From Marinococcus luteus_A (GTDB lineage Bacteria > Bacillota > Bacilli > Bacillales > Marinococcaceae): 64,000 bases of DNA. Shown in pieces: positions 51,542 to 60,455 of this stretch. Numbering within the stretch: the stretch's first letter is position 1; each line of letters begins with the position of its first letter. The DNA lies in the NCBI RefSeq assembly GCF_034497705.1, contig NZ_JAXRUV010000005.1, forward strand, positions 155,745 to 219,744. The letters are read 5' to 3'. Position numbers and translations under genes: made by a program. The notes beneath the pieces were generated by a model, which saw only the letters and a program-made list of their open reading frames with translations, was not told the DNA's origin and made no database searches.

Positions 51542-53074
51542 TTATTGAATGAGGGACTGACCCGTCATTTCTTTTGGTTTTTCTATCTGAAGCAGCTCTA
51601 CGGCTGTTGGGCACAGGTCAGCAAGTACGCCGCCCTTGCGGAGCTTCGCATTCTCATCACCTGTGACGATAACCGGTACCGGATTGGTTGTATGAGCTGT
51701 CATTGGTTTATCATCCGGTGTTGTTACTTCATCGGAGTTTCCGTGGTCTGCCGTGATGATGGCTCGTCCGCCTTTATCGTGCAGCAAATCCACCACCCGG
51801 CCGAGGCATTCATCCACTGCTTCTATTGCTTTAACCGTGGCATCAAGATCACCCGAGTGCCCCACCATATCCGGATTCGCAAAGTTCAGCACGATGAAAT
51901 CATGCTTTTCAGACTGGATCTCGCTTTCAAGCGCCTCGGTCACTTCATATACGCTCATTTCCGGCTGCAGATCGTACGTGGCTACCTTCGGCGAATCGAT
52001 CAGCACCCGTGTTTCACCCTTAAATTCTTCCTCGCGCCCGCCGCTGAAGAAAAAGGTTACGTGCGGGTACTTTTCCGTTTCTGCAATGCGAAGCTGGTGC
52101 AGACCGGCATCTGAGACGATTTCTCCCATTGTGTTGACCAAATCCTGCGGAGGATAGGCAATTTCAGCATTCACCGAGTCACTGTACTGCGTCATGCTGA
52201 CAAATTTCAGATTGGATGGAAATTTGTCTCCGCGGTCCAAACCGTTGAAACCGTCCTGCGTAAACACCTGTGAAAGCTGAATAGCCCGGTCCGGCCGGAA
52301 GTTGAAGAAAATTACTGCATCGTTGTCCTGCAGCTGGCCGACCGCTTCTCCGTCTTTTGTGATAACCGAAGGGATCACAAATTCATCCCATACTTCTTCT
52401 TCATATGAAGCGTCTACCACCTCTTCGGCTGTTTCATAGGAAGGGCCTTCCCCGTACGTAATGGCCCGGTAGGATTTATCCACACGCTCCCAGCGGTTGT
52501 CACGGTCCATGGCGTAGTAACGACCCTGAACGGTGGCAATATCACCGGTACCAATTTCTTTCATATAGTCTTCCACTTCGGATACGTACTGCTTGGCAGA
52601 GCGCTGACCTACGTCACGCCCATCCAAAAAGGCATGAACATATACACGCTCGATCTCTTTTTCATTAGCCATGTCGAGCAGTGCTTTTAAGTGGTCGATA
52701 TGGCTGTGGACTCCGCCGTCAGACAGCAGGCCGAATAAATGAAGGGCGCTGTCATTTTCTTTCACGTGATCTACGGCATGGGCGAACGCCTGATTGTTTT
52801 TAAACGTTCCCTCTTTGATGCCCTTATTGATTAAAGAAAGGCTTTGATATACGACCCGGCCGGCGCCGATATTCATATGGCCAACTTCCGAGTTGCCCAT
52901 CTGTCCTTCAGGCAGACCGACTGCTTCACCGAATGCTGTCAGCGTTTCGTGCGGATACTGGTTCCAATAGCGGTCAAAGTTTGGCGTGCTTGCCTTCGCT
53001 ACCGCATTCCCTTTAGTTTCTTCCCGGCAGGCGTACCCGTCCAGGATAATAAGTGCTACTGGCTTGGTGCTCAT
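51542..53074 (-). CDS. gpmI: 2,3-bisphosphoglycerate-independent phosphoglycerate mutase
   Basis: Mn-dependent interconversion of 3- and 2-phosphoglycerate. The 510-residue alkaline-phosphatase-type enzyme has MGNSEVGHMNIGAGR with the catalytic Ser, the substrate-binding HAFLDGRDVG and the metal-site NFANPDMVGHSGD and TADHGNSDE. Manganese dependence makes it sensitive to pH in bacilli. Its ATG overlaps the tpiA stop (ATGA). Confidence 0.98.
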   Translation of the reverse strand: MSTKPVALIILDGYACREETKGNAVAKASTPNFDRYWNQYPHETLTAFGEAVGLPEGQMGNSEVGHMNIGAGRVVYQSLSLINKGIKEGTFKNNQAFAHAVDHVKENDSALHLFGLLSDGGVHSHIDHLKALLDMANEKEIERVYVHAFLDGRDVGQRSAKQYVSEVEDYMKEIGTGDIATVQGRYYAMDRDNRWERVDKSYRAITYGEGPSYETAEEVVDASYEEEVWDEFVIPSVITKDGEAVGQLQDNDAVIFFNFRPDRAIQLSQVFTQDGFNGLDRGDKFPSNLKFVSMTQYSDSVNAEIAYPPQDLVNTMGEIVSDAGLHQLRIAETEKYPHVTFFFSGGREEEFKGETRVLIDSPKVATYDLQPEMSVYEVTEALESEIQSEKHDFIVLNFANPDMVGHSGDLDATVKAIEAVDECLGRVVDLLHDKGGRAIITADHGNSDEVTTPDDKPMTAHTTNPVPVIVTGDENAKLRKGGVLADLCPTAVELLQIEKPKEMTGQSLIQ

Positions 53075-53829
53075 TTTTTCCCCGCCTCTGCAAGCTCCAG
53101 GAATGCATCCGGCTTCAGGCTTGCACCGCCGACTAGTGCGCCGTCAATGTGCTCTTTCGCCATGTACGTTTCAATGTTTTCCGGCTTTACACTGCCGCCG
53201 TATTGAATACGCACTTTGTCTGCTGTCTCCTGATCGTACTGATCGGCAAGTGCTTTTCTTACCGAACCGCATGTTTCATCCGCATCCTCTGCGGTAGAGG
53301 ATTTCCCTGTGCCAATGGCCCAGATCGGCTCGTAAGCGACAACCACTTTTGCAGCGTCCTCGGCACTCAATCCGGCAAATCCTTTTTCAATCTGCTCGCG
53401 CACGACTGCTTCTGTAGAGCCATTTTCTTTTTGTTCGAGGGATTCGCCGCAGCACATGATCGGTGTTAAGCCGTGATTCAGGGCTGCTTTTACTTTTTGA
53501 TTGACTGTTTCATCGGTCTCGTTAAACATTTCGCGACGCTCGGAGTGGCCGATAATGACGTAAGGAATGTTTAGGTCTGCGAGCGCTGCCGGGCTGATTT
53601 CTCCGGTGAACGCACCACTGTCCTCCTGGTGCATATTCTGGGCACCGATTTTTACGTCGCTCGATGCGGCCGCCTCATTCATATCCTTCAAAAACAAAGC
53701 CGGTGCACAAACTACCGTTTCCACCTCTTCGGCATTAGGTACGCTGCCTGCTACTTGCTTGATAAAATCTACCGCTTCCCCGTGAAGCTTATTCATCTTC
53801 CAGTTGCCTGCTATGATTGGTTTTCTCAT
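53071..53829 (-). CDS. tpiA: Triosephosphate isomerase
   Basis: Interconverts DHAP and glyceraldehyde-3-phosphate. The 252-residue TIM barrel has AGNWKMNK, the catalytic His in GHSERRE, the catalytic Glu in VAYEPIWAIGTGK and the phosphate loop YGGSVKPEN. It lies between pgk and gpmI. Confidence 0.98.
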   Translation of the reverse strand: MRKPIIAGNWKMNKLHGEAVDFIKQVAGSVPNAEEVETVVCAPALFLKDMNEAAASSDVKIGAQNMHQEDSGAFTGEISPAALADLNIPYVIIGHSERREMFNETDETVNQKVKAALNHGLTPIMCCGESLEQKENGSTEAVVREQIEKGFAGLSAEDAAKVVVAYEPIWAIGTGKSSTAEDADETCGSVRKALADQYDQETADKVRIQYGGSVKPENIETYMAKEHIDGALVGGASLKPDAFLELAEAGKK

Positions 53830-53873
53830 TGTTTCACCCCGCTAAGATTATAGTAAATATACGTTTTGGCTCC

Positions 53874-55064
53874 TTACTTATCATCCAGCGCTGCCACGCC
53901 CGGCAGAACTTTTCCTTCGATAAATTCAAGCGATGCCCCGCCGCCAGTGGACATGTGGCTCATTTTATCTGCAAGGCCGAATTTTTCCACTGCTGCTGCA
54001 GAGTCGCCGCCGCCAATGACGGTGTAAGTGCCGGGAGCTTCAGCCATTGCCTCAGCAATAGCGCGCGTGCCTTTTTCAAACGTAGCGAATTCAAACACGC
54101 CGACCGGTCCGTTCCAGATAACAAGCTTTGAATCTTTAATGACGTTCGCATATTCTTTTCTTGTTTCCGGTCCGATATCCAAAGCTTCCCAATCGGATGG
54201 AATGCTGTCGATTTTTACTGTCTGGGTATTAGCATCATCGCTGAAATCATCGGAAACAATAACGTCTTTTGGCATATAAAAGTTTACGCCTTTATCTTCA
54301 GCCTTCTGCATGAATTCTCTTGCCATATCAAGCTTGTCTTCTTCAAGCATGGACTGGCCGATTTCATATCCCTTCGCTTTGACAAATGTGTATGCAAGTC
54401 CACCGCCGATAATGAGGTTGTCCACGATATCGAGGAGGTTATCGATAACGCCGATTTTATCTTTTACTTTTGCTCCTCCGACGATTGCTGTGAACGGGCG
54501 ATCCGGATCCTCAAGCGCCTGACCGAGCACATCGAGTTCTTTTTCCATCAGCAGGCCGGCTGCGGAAGGAAGGTGATGCGCCACTCCTTCAGTGGAGGCG
54601 TGGGCCCGGTGCGCTGCTCCGAAGGCATCGTTCACGTAGATGTCTGCAAGAGATGCTATGTTTTTTGCCAGAGTTTCATCATTTTTCTCTTCGCCTGCTT
54701 CAAAGCGCAGGTTTTCAAGAAGCATGATTTCTCCGTCCTCGAGGGATGCCGCTGCCTTCTTGGCTTCTTCGCCGTATACTTCGTCGACCTTTTTCACGTC
54801 GACATTCATAATTTCGCCAAGACGGGCTGCTGCCGGACCGAGACGAAGCTCTTCCACCGCTTCCCCTTTCGGGCGCCCGAGGTGACTGCCGAGAATGACG
54901 CGCGCTCCCTGTTCGGATAAGTATTGAATTGTTGGTACAGCAGCACGAATCCGTGCGTCATCCGTAATGCTTTCGCCTTTCATTGGTACGTTGAAATCAA
55001 CGCGGCAGAAAACGGTTTTGCCTTTCAAGTCTAAATCGCGGATGGTTTTCTTATTTAACGCCAT
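53874..55064 (-). CDS. pgk: Phosphoglycerate kinase
   Basis: Makes ATP from 1,3-bisphosphoglycerate. The 396-residue protein has RVDFNVPM, LGSHLGRPKGE, NDAFGAAHRAHAST and the nucleotide-binding GGGDSAAAVEKFG ending in STGGGASLEFIEG. ATG at 55064 has GGGAGG 7 nt upstream. It starts the second segment of the operon after a terminator and a GC-rich hairpin. Confidence 0.98.
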   Translation of the reverse strand: MALNKKTIRDLDLKGKTVFCRVDFNVPMKGESITDDARIRAAVPTIQYLSEQGARVILGSHLGRPKGEAVEELRLGPAAARLGEIMNVDVKKVDEVYGEEAKKAAASLEDGEIMLLENLRFEAGEEKNDETLAKNIASLADIYVNDAFGAAHRAHASTEGVAHHLPSAAGLLMEKELDVLGQALEDPDRPFTAIVGGAKVKDKIGVIDNLLDIVDNLIIGGGLAYTFVKAKGYEIGQSMLEEDKLDMAREFMQKAEDKGVNFYMPKDVIVSDDFSDDANTQTVKIDSIPSDWEALDIGPETRKEYANVIKDSKLVIWNGPVGVFEFATFEKGTRAIAEAMAEAPGTYTVIGGGDSAAAVEKFGLADKMSHMSTGGGASLEFIEGKVLPGVAALDDK

Positions 55065-55198
55065 TGCCAAACCTCCCTTAAATTATCTTCCTCATCTATC
55101 ATAACAAAAATCTGCACTTCCGTTCTTTACCCGTCGCAGAAAAAACTGGAACGTCTATTTTTAGTAACGCGGCGGCAGAACGGAAACACCGGATTTTT

Positions 55199-55221
55199 GA
55201 CGGGCCGGGTGCGGGCCCGTC
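55199..55221. repeat. GC-rich hairpin upstream of pgk
   Basis: GACGGGCC and GGCCCGTC form a perfect 8-bp stem with a 7-nt loop, about 8 nt downstream of the gapA terminator on the minus strand. There is no T-run, so it is not a terminator; it could protect the 5' end of a processed pgk-tpi-pgm-eno message. Confidence 0.6.
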
Positions 55222-55228
55222 CAGACTC

Positions 55229-55264
55229 AAAAAAGGGAGGAAGAAATAATATTCTCCTCCCTTT
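55229..55264 (-). terminator. Partial terminator after gapA
   Basis: AAAGGGAGGA and TCCTCCCTTT around 13 nt, then T-run on the minus strand. Placed between gapA and pgk, it would make gapA more abundant than the downstream genes. Confidence 0.85.
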
Positions 55265-55285
55265 CCCAAGCATTAATCGAATGAT

Positions 55286-56293
55286 TTACAGTTTTTTGCC
55301 GAAGCTTGCTGCGAGGTCCACAACACGGCTGGAATAACCGAATTCGTTGTCGTACCAAGCGATTACTTTAACCATGTTGTCCTGCATAACGAGTGTTGAA
55401 AGGGAGTCTACTGTGGAAGAATAGGCGCTTCCATTGTAGTCCTTCGATACGAGCGGCTCTTCGCTGTATCCAAGAATGCCTTTGAGTTCGTCAGACTCAG
55501 AAGCTTCTTTCAATGCGTTGTTCAGCTCATCTACTGTTACATCTTTATTGAGCTCTGCCACGAAGTCCACAAGGGAAACGTTTGGAGTAGGAACACGCAT
55601 CGCACCGCCGGTAAGCTTTCCATCAAGCTGTGGAAGCACGAGGGCTACTGCCTGAGCGGCACCTGTAGTTGTTGGGATGATGTTTTCAGCACCAGCACGT
55701 GCACGACGAAGGTCCTTGTGCGGGCCGTCCTGGATCTGCTGGTCACTCGTGTACGAGTGGACGGTGTTCATGAGGCCGCGTTTGATTCCGAATTTTTCGT
55801 CCAGTACTTTAGCTACTGGAGCCAGGCAGTTGGTTGTGCAGGATGCGTTGGAAACGACTTTGTGCTCATCCGGCTTAAATTCGCCTTCGTTAACGCCGAC
55901 AACAAATGTTGCGTCTACGCCTTTAGCCGGTGCGGAAATAATAACGTTTTTCGCTCCGCCTTCAAGGTGTTTTGCTGCCTGGTCGCGCTGCGTAAAGATA
56001 CCTGTGGATTCAACAACGATTTCAGCGTCTACGCCTTTCCAGTCGATTTTCGCTGGATCTTTTTCAGAGAAAACAGTCAGCTTGTGACCGTTGATTGTAA
56101 GGTTGTCGCCGCTTGCCTGAATCTCTGCGTCAAGCGTGCCGTGAACCGTGTCGTATTTCAAAAGATGCGCAAGCGTATCAGTGTCTGTCAGGTCGTTTAC
56201 TGCTACTACTTCAACATCCGGGTTGTTTAAAGCTGCACGATAAACGTTACGTCCAATACGTCCAAAACCGTTAATACCAATTTTTGTTGCCAT
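55286..56293 (-). CDS. gapA: Glyceraldehyde-3-phosphate dehydrogenase (glycolytic GapA)
   Basis: NAD-dependent oxidation of glyceraldehyde-3-phosphate. The 335-residue protein has the Rossmann GINGFGRIGRNVYR, catalytic Cys in SNASCTTNCLAP, TVHSYTSDQ and WYDNEFGYS. An acidic residue in NDLTDTDT near position 33 fits NAD preference. It directly follows cggR, so it is the catabolic enzyme rather than GapB. Confidence 0.98.
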   Translation of the reverse strand: MATKIGINGFGRIGRNVYRAALNNPDVEVVAVNDLTDTDTLAHLLKYDTVHGTLDAEIQASGDNLTINGHKLTVFSEKDPAKIDWKGVDAEIVVESTGIFTQRDQAAKHLEGGAKNVIISAPAKGVDATFVVGVNEGEFKPDEHKVVSNASCTTNCLAPVAKVLDEKFGIKRGLMNTVHSYTSDQQIQDGPHKDLRRARAGAENIIPTTTGAAQAVALVLPQLDGKLTGGAMRVPTPNVSLVDFVAELNKDVTVDELNNALKEASESDELKGILGYSEEPLVSKDYNGSAYSSTVDSLSTLVMQDNMVKVIAWYDNEFGYSSRVVDLAASFGKKL

Positions 56294-56366
56294 AATAATT
56301 TTTCCTCCTTGGAATATAAATAATTGTGAAAGCTACTGCAGCATAATGCGGCAGGTGTTCTGCCTG

Positions 56367-57413
56367 TTACTCAGTTGCCTCCGGCGCACCGCTTTGATTC
56401 AGAATAGCTTTGGCTGCACCCTCATCGGTGATCAAAATACTGCTCGGGCGGTAGCGCATATAAGCGTCAATCGCCTTTGCCTTGCTTGAGCCCCCGGCTA
56501 CCGTGATCACTGTCTGATCCGACCGGAGCTCGTCCCACTGCAGGCCCACCGTATTTTCCCGGTGCACCACTTTTCCGTCCTGATTAACATAATAGCCAAA
56601 CGACTCCGCTACAGCCGACCCTTCCTCTAGCCTGCTGCGCAGGGAAGCACTCGTTGTCCGGCGCCCGGCCATTGTTTTTGCTTCTCCTATGCCATGAACG
56701 ACAAGCGATGCTGACTTTAACAGATCAAGCACTTCCTGTACTCCTGGCTCCTGCATCAGCGACCGCCTTGTATCCTCGCTCAGCTGGTCAGGCACATGAA
56801 GCAGCCGGTACGAGGCCTGGGCTTTCATGGCCATCGCTGAGCTGATGGTGTTGGCCTGAATTTCAACCTTCTCACCGAGACCACCGCGGGCCGGCACAAA
56901 GATGGTATTATGCCACTTTGCGTCAGGCACCATCATATCAGCTGCTGAAGCGAGCGTCGTGCCCCCGGCTACCGCAATCACGTCCCCGGGGCTGACACGG
57001 TTCTTCATCTGCTGTACCGTTGCACGGCCGAGTTCTTTTTTCACTACCGGAAGCTCATCGCTGTCTCCTGAGACGACGATAACCTTTGGGACGGATAGAT
57101 AACCCGCCAGCTTCCGCTCCAAATCCTCAAGCCCGAAAGCATATTTGACTGTTTGCTCGAGCCCTTCAAGCAGTTTGTTTCCTTCTTCAGTTAAAAGCAT
57201 CCCTGCGCTTTGAATCAGGATAAGTCCCTGCTGCTTCAAAAAATCTGTTTCACTGCGCAGAACCCGCTCTGAAGTGGATAGCTGAGTGGCAAGGGTTCTT
57301 CTTCCAATCGGCTGCATCAGGCGGATGTATTGCAAAATGCGGTACCTTTTCCCTAATGTTTCGAGTACATCAGGCTGCAGTTTCCGCTGCATCTCCAATA
57401 CGTCACGTAACAT
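56367..57413 (-). CDS. cggR: Central glycolytic genes regulator CggR
   Basis: SorC-family repressor of the gapA operon, released by fructose-1,6-bisphosphate. The 348-residue protein has an N-terminal DNA-binding domain (GRRTLATQLSTSERVLRSETDFLKQQG) and a C-terminal sugar-phosphate domain (VAGGTTLASAADMM, VHGIGEAKTMAGRR, VTVAGGSSKAKAI). It is the first gene of the operon it controls and the operator lies just upstream. Confidence 0.97.
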   Translation of the reverse strand: MLRDVLEMQRKLQPDVLETLGKRYRILQYIRLMQPIGRRTLATQLSTSERVLRSETDFLKQQGLILIQSAGMLLTEEGNKLLEGLEQTVKYAFGLEDLERKLAGYLSVPKVIVVSGDSDELPVVKKELGRATVQQMKNRVSPGDVIAVAGGTTLASAADMMVPDAKWHNTIFVPARGGLGEKVEIQANTISSAMAMKAQASYRLLHVPDQLSEDTRRSLMQEPGVQEVLDLLKSASLVVHGIGEAKTMAGRRTTSASLRSRLEEGSAVAESFGYYVNQDGKVVHRENTVGLQWDELRSDQTVITVAGGSSKAKAIDAYMRYRPSSILITDEGAAKAILNQSGAPEATE

Positions 57414-57489
57414 ATTGCTACACCACCGAACCTGCGGCAGCAGCTTATTTCAAGCCACTCCTCATCATTGATCTTTACCGCTCCGCCGG

Positions 57490-57560
57490 GACGATTAAAG
57501 TCCCGCAGAGACATTTTTTGTCCCGCTCATTTTATAAAAAAATGAACGCTTTGTTCACAA
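57490..57560 (-). promoter_or_regulatory. cggR-gapA promoter and CggR operator
   Basis: TTGTGA (57555-57560) and TATAAA (57531-57536) are 18 bp apart. Just downstream, 57525 to 57490 on the minus strand reads CGGGAC-N6-TGTC-N4-CGGGAC-N6-CGTC, matching the tandem CggR site except for the first base of the last TGTC. Bound CggR would sit over the transcribed start as a roadblock. Confidence 0.9.
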
Positions 57561-57664
57561 TTTCATTGTAGCAATCTATATTTGGAAAATCAACGCAAAT
57601 GTTCACTGCATTTTTCGTGCTGACTATGTTCTAATAATACCCGGATTTCGCTTATTTTATGCAT

Positions 57665-57698
57665 AAAAAAATCCTCCTTGTTCTGTAAGGAGGATTTT
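57665..57698 (-). terminator. rpoN terminator
   Basis: AAATCCTCCTT and AAGGAGGATTT around a 7-nt loop with T7 on the minus strand, directly after the stop codon. Confidence 0.92.
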
Positions 57699-57700
57699 GG

Positions 57701-59029
57701 CTACACCGGCTGTTTCCGCTGGGAGGAGGACGGGATACGAAGCTCAGTTCTGTATTTCGCCACCGCCCGCCTTGAAATCGTACACTGCTGCTCCTGCCGA
57801 AGCAGATCAGCAAGCTTTTGGTCCGAGAGAGGCTTCTCTTTATTTTCTTCTTTAATCAGTTTTTTCATCATTGCCTTCACTCCGGTGCTTGAAGCATCTT
57901 CATCCGTCCGGGTGATTTTCGAGGAGAAGAAATGCTTCAGTTCGACGAGACCGTGAGGTGTCTGCATATACTTCCGGCTCGTTGTTCTTGAAACGGTGGA
58001 TTCGTGCACGTCCGCCTGTTCAGCTACCTCCCGGAGCGTCAGAGGACGAAGCTTTTCTTCACCATATTTTAGGTATTCGCTCTGCGCTTCGACGATCACT
58101 TCCGATACTTTTTGCAGCGTCTGCTGGCGCTGTTCGACGCTTTTAACAATCCATAGAAACTGCTTATATTTTTCCACAGCATACTGCCTGGCTTCTTCAT
58201 CGGCATCCTGATTTAAAAGACGCCAGTATTTTTCATTCATCTGCAGCTCGGGAAGCCGGTCATTCAAAATCGTGACCACCCATTCTCCGTCGATTTCCTC
58301 CACACGAACATCCGGCGATACAGAAATTGTTTTCTCCTGCCGGTAGGAATCCCCCGGATGCGGGGAAAGCTTCTGGAGGCATGTATAAATTTCCTGCAGC
58401 TGCTCTTTAGTGAGCTGATACTTCTGCTGCAGATAGCGCCATTTTTTCGCCCCCAGCGCTTCGAGATCTCCGGCTACGACCTGGTCAATATATGGATCTG
58501 TATCCAGGCAGCGTTCGAGCTGCAGAAGAAGACATTCCTTTAAATTCCTGGCCCCGATTCCTGCCGGTTCGAGCTGTTGAAGCATCGAAATATACTGATC
58601 GCTTTCTTCTCTTCCCAGTCCGAATTTCCGTTCCATTTCCCATTCGATGTCTTCTAAGTATCCGCGCTCGTCAACGCTTCCAGCTAAAAATAAAAGTATT
58701 TCCCGGGTAGTTCCTTTATAGCATCCGCATGCAATCTGTTCCCTCAGTGCCTCTTCGAGAGTTCCCTCCGACGGTTCACGCCATTCCAGCTGTTCATTCA
58801 TGGACGCTGGAGTATGAAACGGAGCAGCGGCCTGGGATGCAGAAAGCGACGCTCCATCCGTAATAGAAGGGAGTGTTAAATCCATTAGAGGATTTTCCAT
58901 TGCTTCTTCCTGCAGATAGTCGGATAATTCCTGGGAAGACAGCTTCAACAGGGCGATTGCCTGCTTCAACTCCTGCGTCATCACCAAACTCATTTCCTGC
59001 TTCTGCTGCAATTCAAGCCCCAAGCCCAT
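57701..59029 (-). CDS. rpoN: RNA polymerase sigma-54 factor (SigL/RpoN)
   Basis: Alternative sigma factor needing AAA+ activators. The 442-residue protein has the Gln-rich N-terminal region I (LELQQKQEMSLVMTQELKQAIALL), the core-binding region, the HTH near TLREVAEQADVHESTVSRTTSRKY and the RpoN box ISRRAVAKYRTELRIPSS. No activator gene or -24/-12 promoter was spotted in the window, so its targets are elsewhere. Confidence 0.96.
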   Translation of the reverse strand: MGLGLELQQKQEMSLVMTQELKQAIALLKLSSQELSDYLQEEAMENPLMDLTLPSITDGASLSASQAAAPFHTPASMNEQLEWREPSEGTLEEALREQIACGCYKGTTREILLFLAGSVDERGYLEDIEWEMERKFGLGREESDQYISMLQQLEPAGIGARNLKECLLLQLERCLDTDPYIDQVVAGDLEALGAKKWRYLQQKYQLTKEQLQEIYTCLQKLSPHPGDSYRQEKTISVSPDVRVEEIDGEWVVTILNDRLPELQMNEKYWRLLNQDADEEARQYAVEKYKQFLWIVKSVEQRQQTLQKVSEVIVEAQSEYLKYGEEKLRPLTLREVAEQADVHESTVSRTTSRKYMQTPHGLVELKHFFSSKITRTDEDASSTGVKAMMKKLIKEENKEKPLSDQKLADLLRQEQQCTISRRAVAKYRTELRIPSSSQRKQPV

Positions 59030-59047
59030 TATCTACACCTCCATTTT

Positions 59048-59061
59048 TGAAAACGCTTTCC
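59048..59061. promoter_or_regulatory. cre site upstream of rpoN
   Basis: TGAAAACGCTTTCC closely matches the CcpA target and lies about 20 bp upstream of the rpoN start, next to TATGAT-like -10 sequences (59065-59080). Repression of sigL by CcpA is known in B. subtilis; here it is inferred. Confidence 0.75.
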
Positions 59062-59081
59062 TACATCATATCATATTTTTC

Positions 59082-59280
59082 TTTCATGAATCGATCCCCT
59101 TTTTTTGTTCTTTTACTATCATTATATAAAAACAGACTTGCCCCTTCTATTTGTTTGTCAGATCATTTTTCATCTAAATTAAGATTTACACGAAAGTGAA
59201 ACATTTGCACGTAACGTTTATGTTTGTGAAAATAAAGGGAATGGAAGTTGACGTGTAGCTATATGGAATAGGGTCAGACT
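59082..59280. other. Non-coding spacer between rpoN and clpP
   Basis: About 200 bp without an ORF bearing a ribosome site. It holds TATAAT-like hexamers that may serve rpoN on the minus strand, but no well-spaced -35. I see no RNA gene or repeat. Confidence 0.4.
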
Positions 59281-59285
59281 TTTTA

Positions 59286-59315
59286 TTTGACCTTAATTGA
59301 CCAAAGAGTTATGAT
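59286..59315 (+). promoter_or_regulatory. clpP promoter with CtsR operator
   Basis: TTGACC (59287-59292) and TATGAT (59310-59315) are 17 bp apart. The complement of 59286-59302, GGTCAATTAAGGTCAAA, matches the CtsR heptad repeat RGTCAAAnAnRGTCAAA at all but one fixed position and covers the -35. CtsR repression is therefore expected. Confidence 0.88.
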
Positions 59316-59400
59316 AATAACAGCAACGCGGAAGGAAAAATATTTTCCATACAACTACCATGAATGTAGGCATACATTTCATTAAAGGAGGACGCTTTTC

Positions 59401-59979
59401 ATGAACTTGATACCAACAGTTATTGAACAAACCAACCGGGGCGAACGCGCATACGACATTTATTCGCGTTTGTTGAAGGACCGCATCATTATGCTTGGCT
59501 CAGGCATTGATGACAATGTAGCCAATTCGATCGTAGCACAGCTTCTTTTCCTTGAAGCCGACGATCCGGAGAAGGATATTTCTCTTTATATCAACAGTCC
59601 GGGCGGCTCCATTACAGCCGGCATGGCTATTTATGACACAATGCAGCACATTAAACCGCAGGTTTCTACGATCTGCGTCGGCATGGCAGCATCTATGGGT
59701 GCTTTTCTTCTTACAGCAGGCCAGGAAGGCAAACGTTATGCCCTCCCAAATAGTGAAGTAATGATTCACCAGCCACTCGGCGGCACCCAGGGACAGGCTG
59801 CGGATATTGAAATTCACGCCCGCCGCATCATCAAAATGCGTGAAAAACTCAACCAGATTCTTGCAGACCGCAGCGGTCAGCCGCTTGAAGTCATCGAGCG
59901 TGATACGGACCGTGATAATTTCATGAGTGCGGAACAGGCAAAAGAATACGGTCTTGTAGATCAGGTTATGGGTCAGTAA
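59401..59979 (+). CDS. clpP: ATP-dependent Clp protease proteolytic subunit
   Basis: Barrel-shaped serine protease that works with ClpX, ClpC or ClpE. Catalytic S98 (GMAASMGA) and H123 (EVMIHQPLGG) are visible with the Asp in the usual DRDNFMSA region. At 192 residues it is standard. AAAGGAGG precedes the ATG by 11 nt. It degrades, among others, tmRNA-tagged proteins. Confidence 0.98.
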   Translation: MNLIPTVIEQTNRGERAYDIYSRLLKDRIIMLGSGIDDNVANSIVAQLLFLEADDPEKDISLYINSPGGSITAGMAIYDTMQHIKPQVSTICVGMAASMGAFLLTAGQEGKRYALPNSEVMIHQPLGGTQGQAADIEIHARRIIKMREKLNQILADRSGQPLEVIERDTDRDNFMSAEQAKEYGLVDQVMGQ

Positions 59980-59984
59980 GACAC

Positions 59985-60021
59985 AAAAAATCAGGACGGC
60001 ATGGCGCCGCCCTGATTTTTT
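59985..60021. terminator. Bidirectional terminator clpP / crh
   Basis: AAAAAATCAGG-a-CGGC and GCCG-c-CCTGATTTTTT arms between convergent genes. Confidence 0.92.
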
Positions 60022-60026
60022 TATGT

Positions 60027-60284
60027 TCACATTTCTTTTTTCATAAATTCCGTCAATGAATCGGCCGCTTCCTCTTCGTCCGCCCCTTCAGCTAAAAGCT
60101 TTACGGTGGCTCCGGTACGCACAGCTAAACTCATAACACCCATAATGCTTTTGGCATTCACCTTTTTATCGTCTTTTTCAAGAAAAATATTGGAATGAAA
60201 CCGGTTCGCTTCCTGTACGAATAAAGCTGCCGGCCGGGCCTGAAGCCCTGTACGCAAATTTACTTCTACTGTTTTTTCGACCAT
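60027..60284 (-). CDS. crh: Catabolite repression HPr-like protein Crh
   Basis: HPr paralogue that, when phosphorylated on Ser46, is a co-repressor for CcpA. It has Q15 (TGLQARPA) in place of the HPr catalytic His15, so it cannot carry PTS phosphate, while S46 (NAKSIMGVMSL) is intact. The 85-residue form starts at ATG 60284; the upstream extension is unsupported. It follows whiA in the yvc cluster. Confidence 0.97.
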   Translation of the reverse strand: MVEKTVEVNLRTGLQARPAALFVQEANRFHSNIFLEKDDKKVNAKSIMGVMSLAVRTGATVKLLAEGADEEEAADSLTEFMKKEM

Positions 60285-60370
60285 AGTTATTATCTTCCTT
60301 TCTCTGTCTGTCTTCAACCGGTACCCGCTTTTCATATAAACATAACGTAATCCAATTTAGAACGTTTTTC

Positions 60371-60385
60371 AAGCAAGCGCTTTAA
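60371..60385. promoter_or_regulatory. cre-like sequence upstream of crh
   Basis: AAGCAAGCGCTTTAA keeps the central AAGCGCTTT core but misses two outer cre positions. It lies about 90 bp upstream of crh; CcpA-Crh feedback would be plausible but is unproven. Confidence 0.35.
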
Positions 60386-60400
60386 TAACTGCTGTAATAC

Positions 60401-60443
60401 GGCGCCTGCAGGAACAGAAGAATCCTCTGCTGCCGCAGGCGCC
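60401..60443. repeat. GC-rich inverted repeat between whiA and crh
   Basis: GGCGCCTGC and GCAGGCGCC form a perfect 9-bp stem with a 25-nt loop that can pair further. No T-run follows in either direction, so it may be a processing or stabilising hairpin 3' of whiA. Confidence 0.5.
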
Positions 60444-60455
60444 TGCCTTTAGCTA

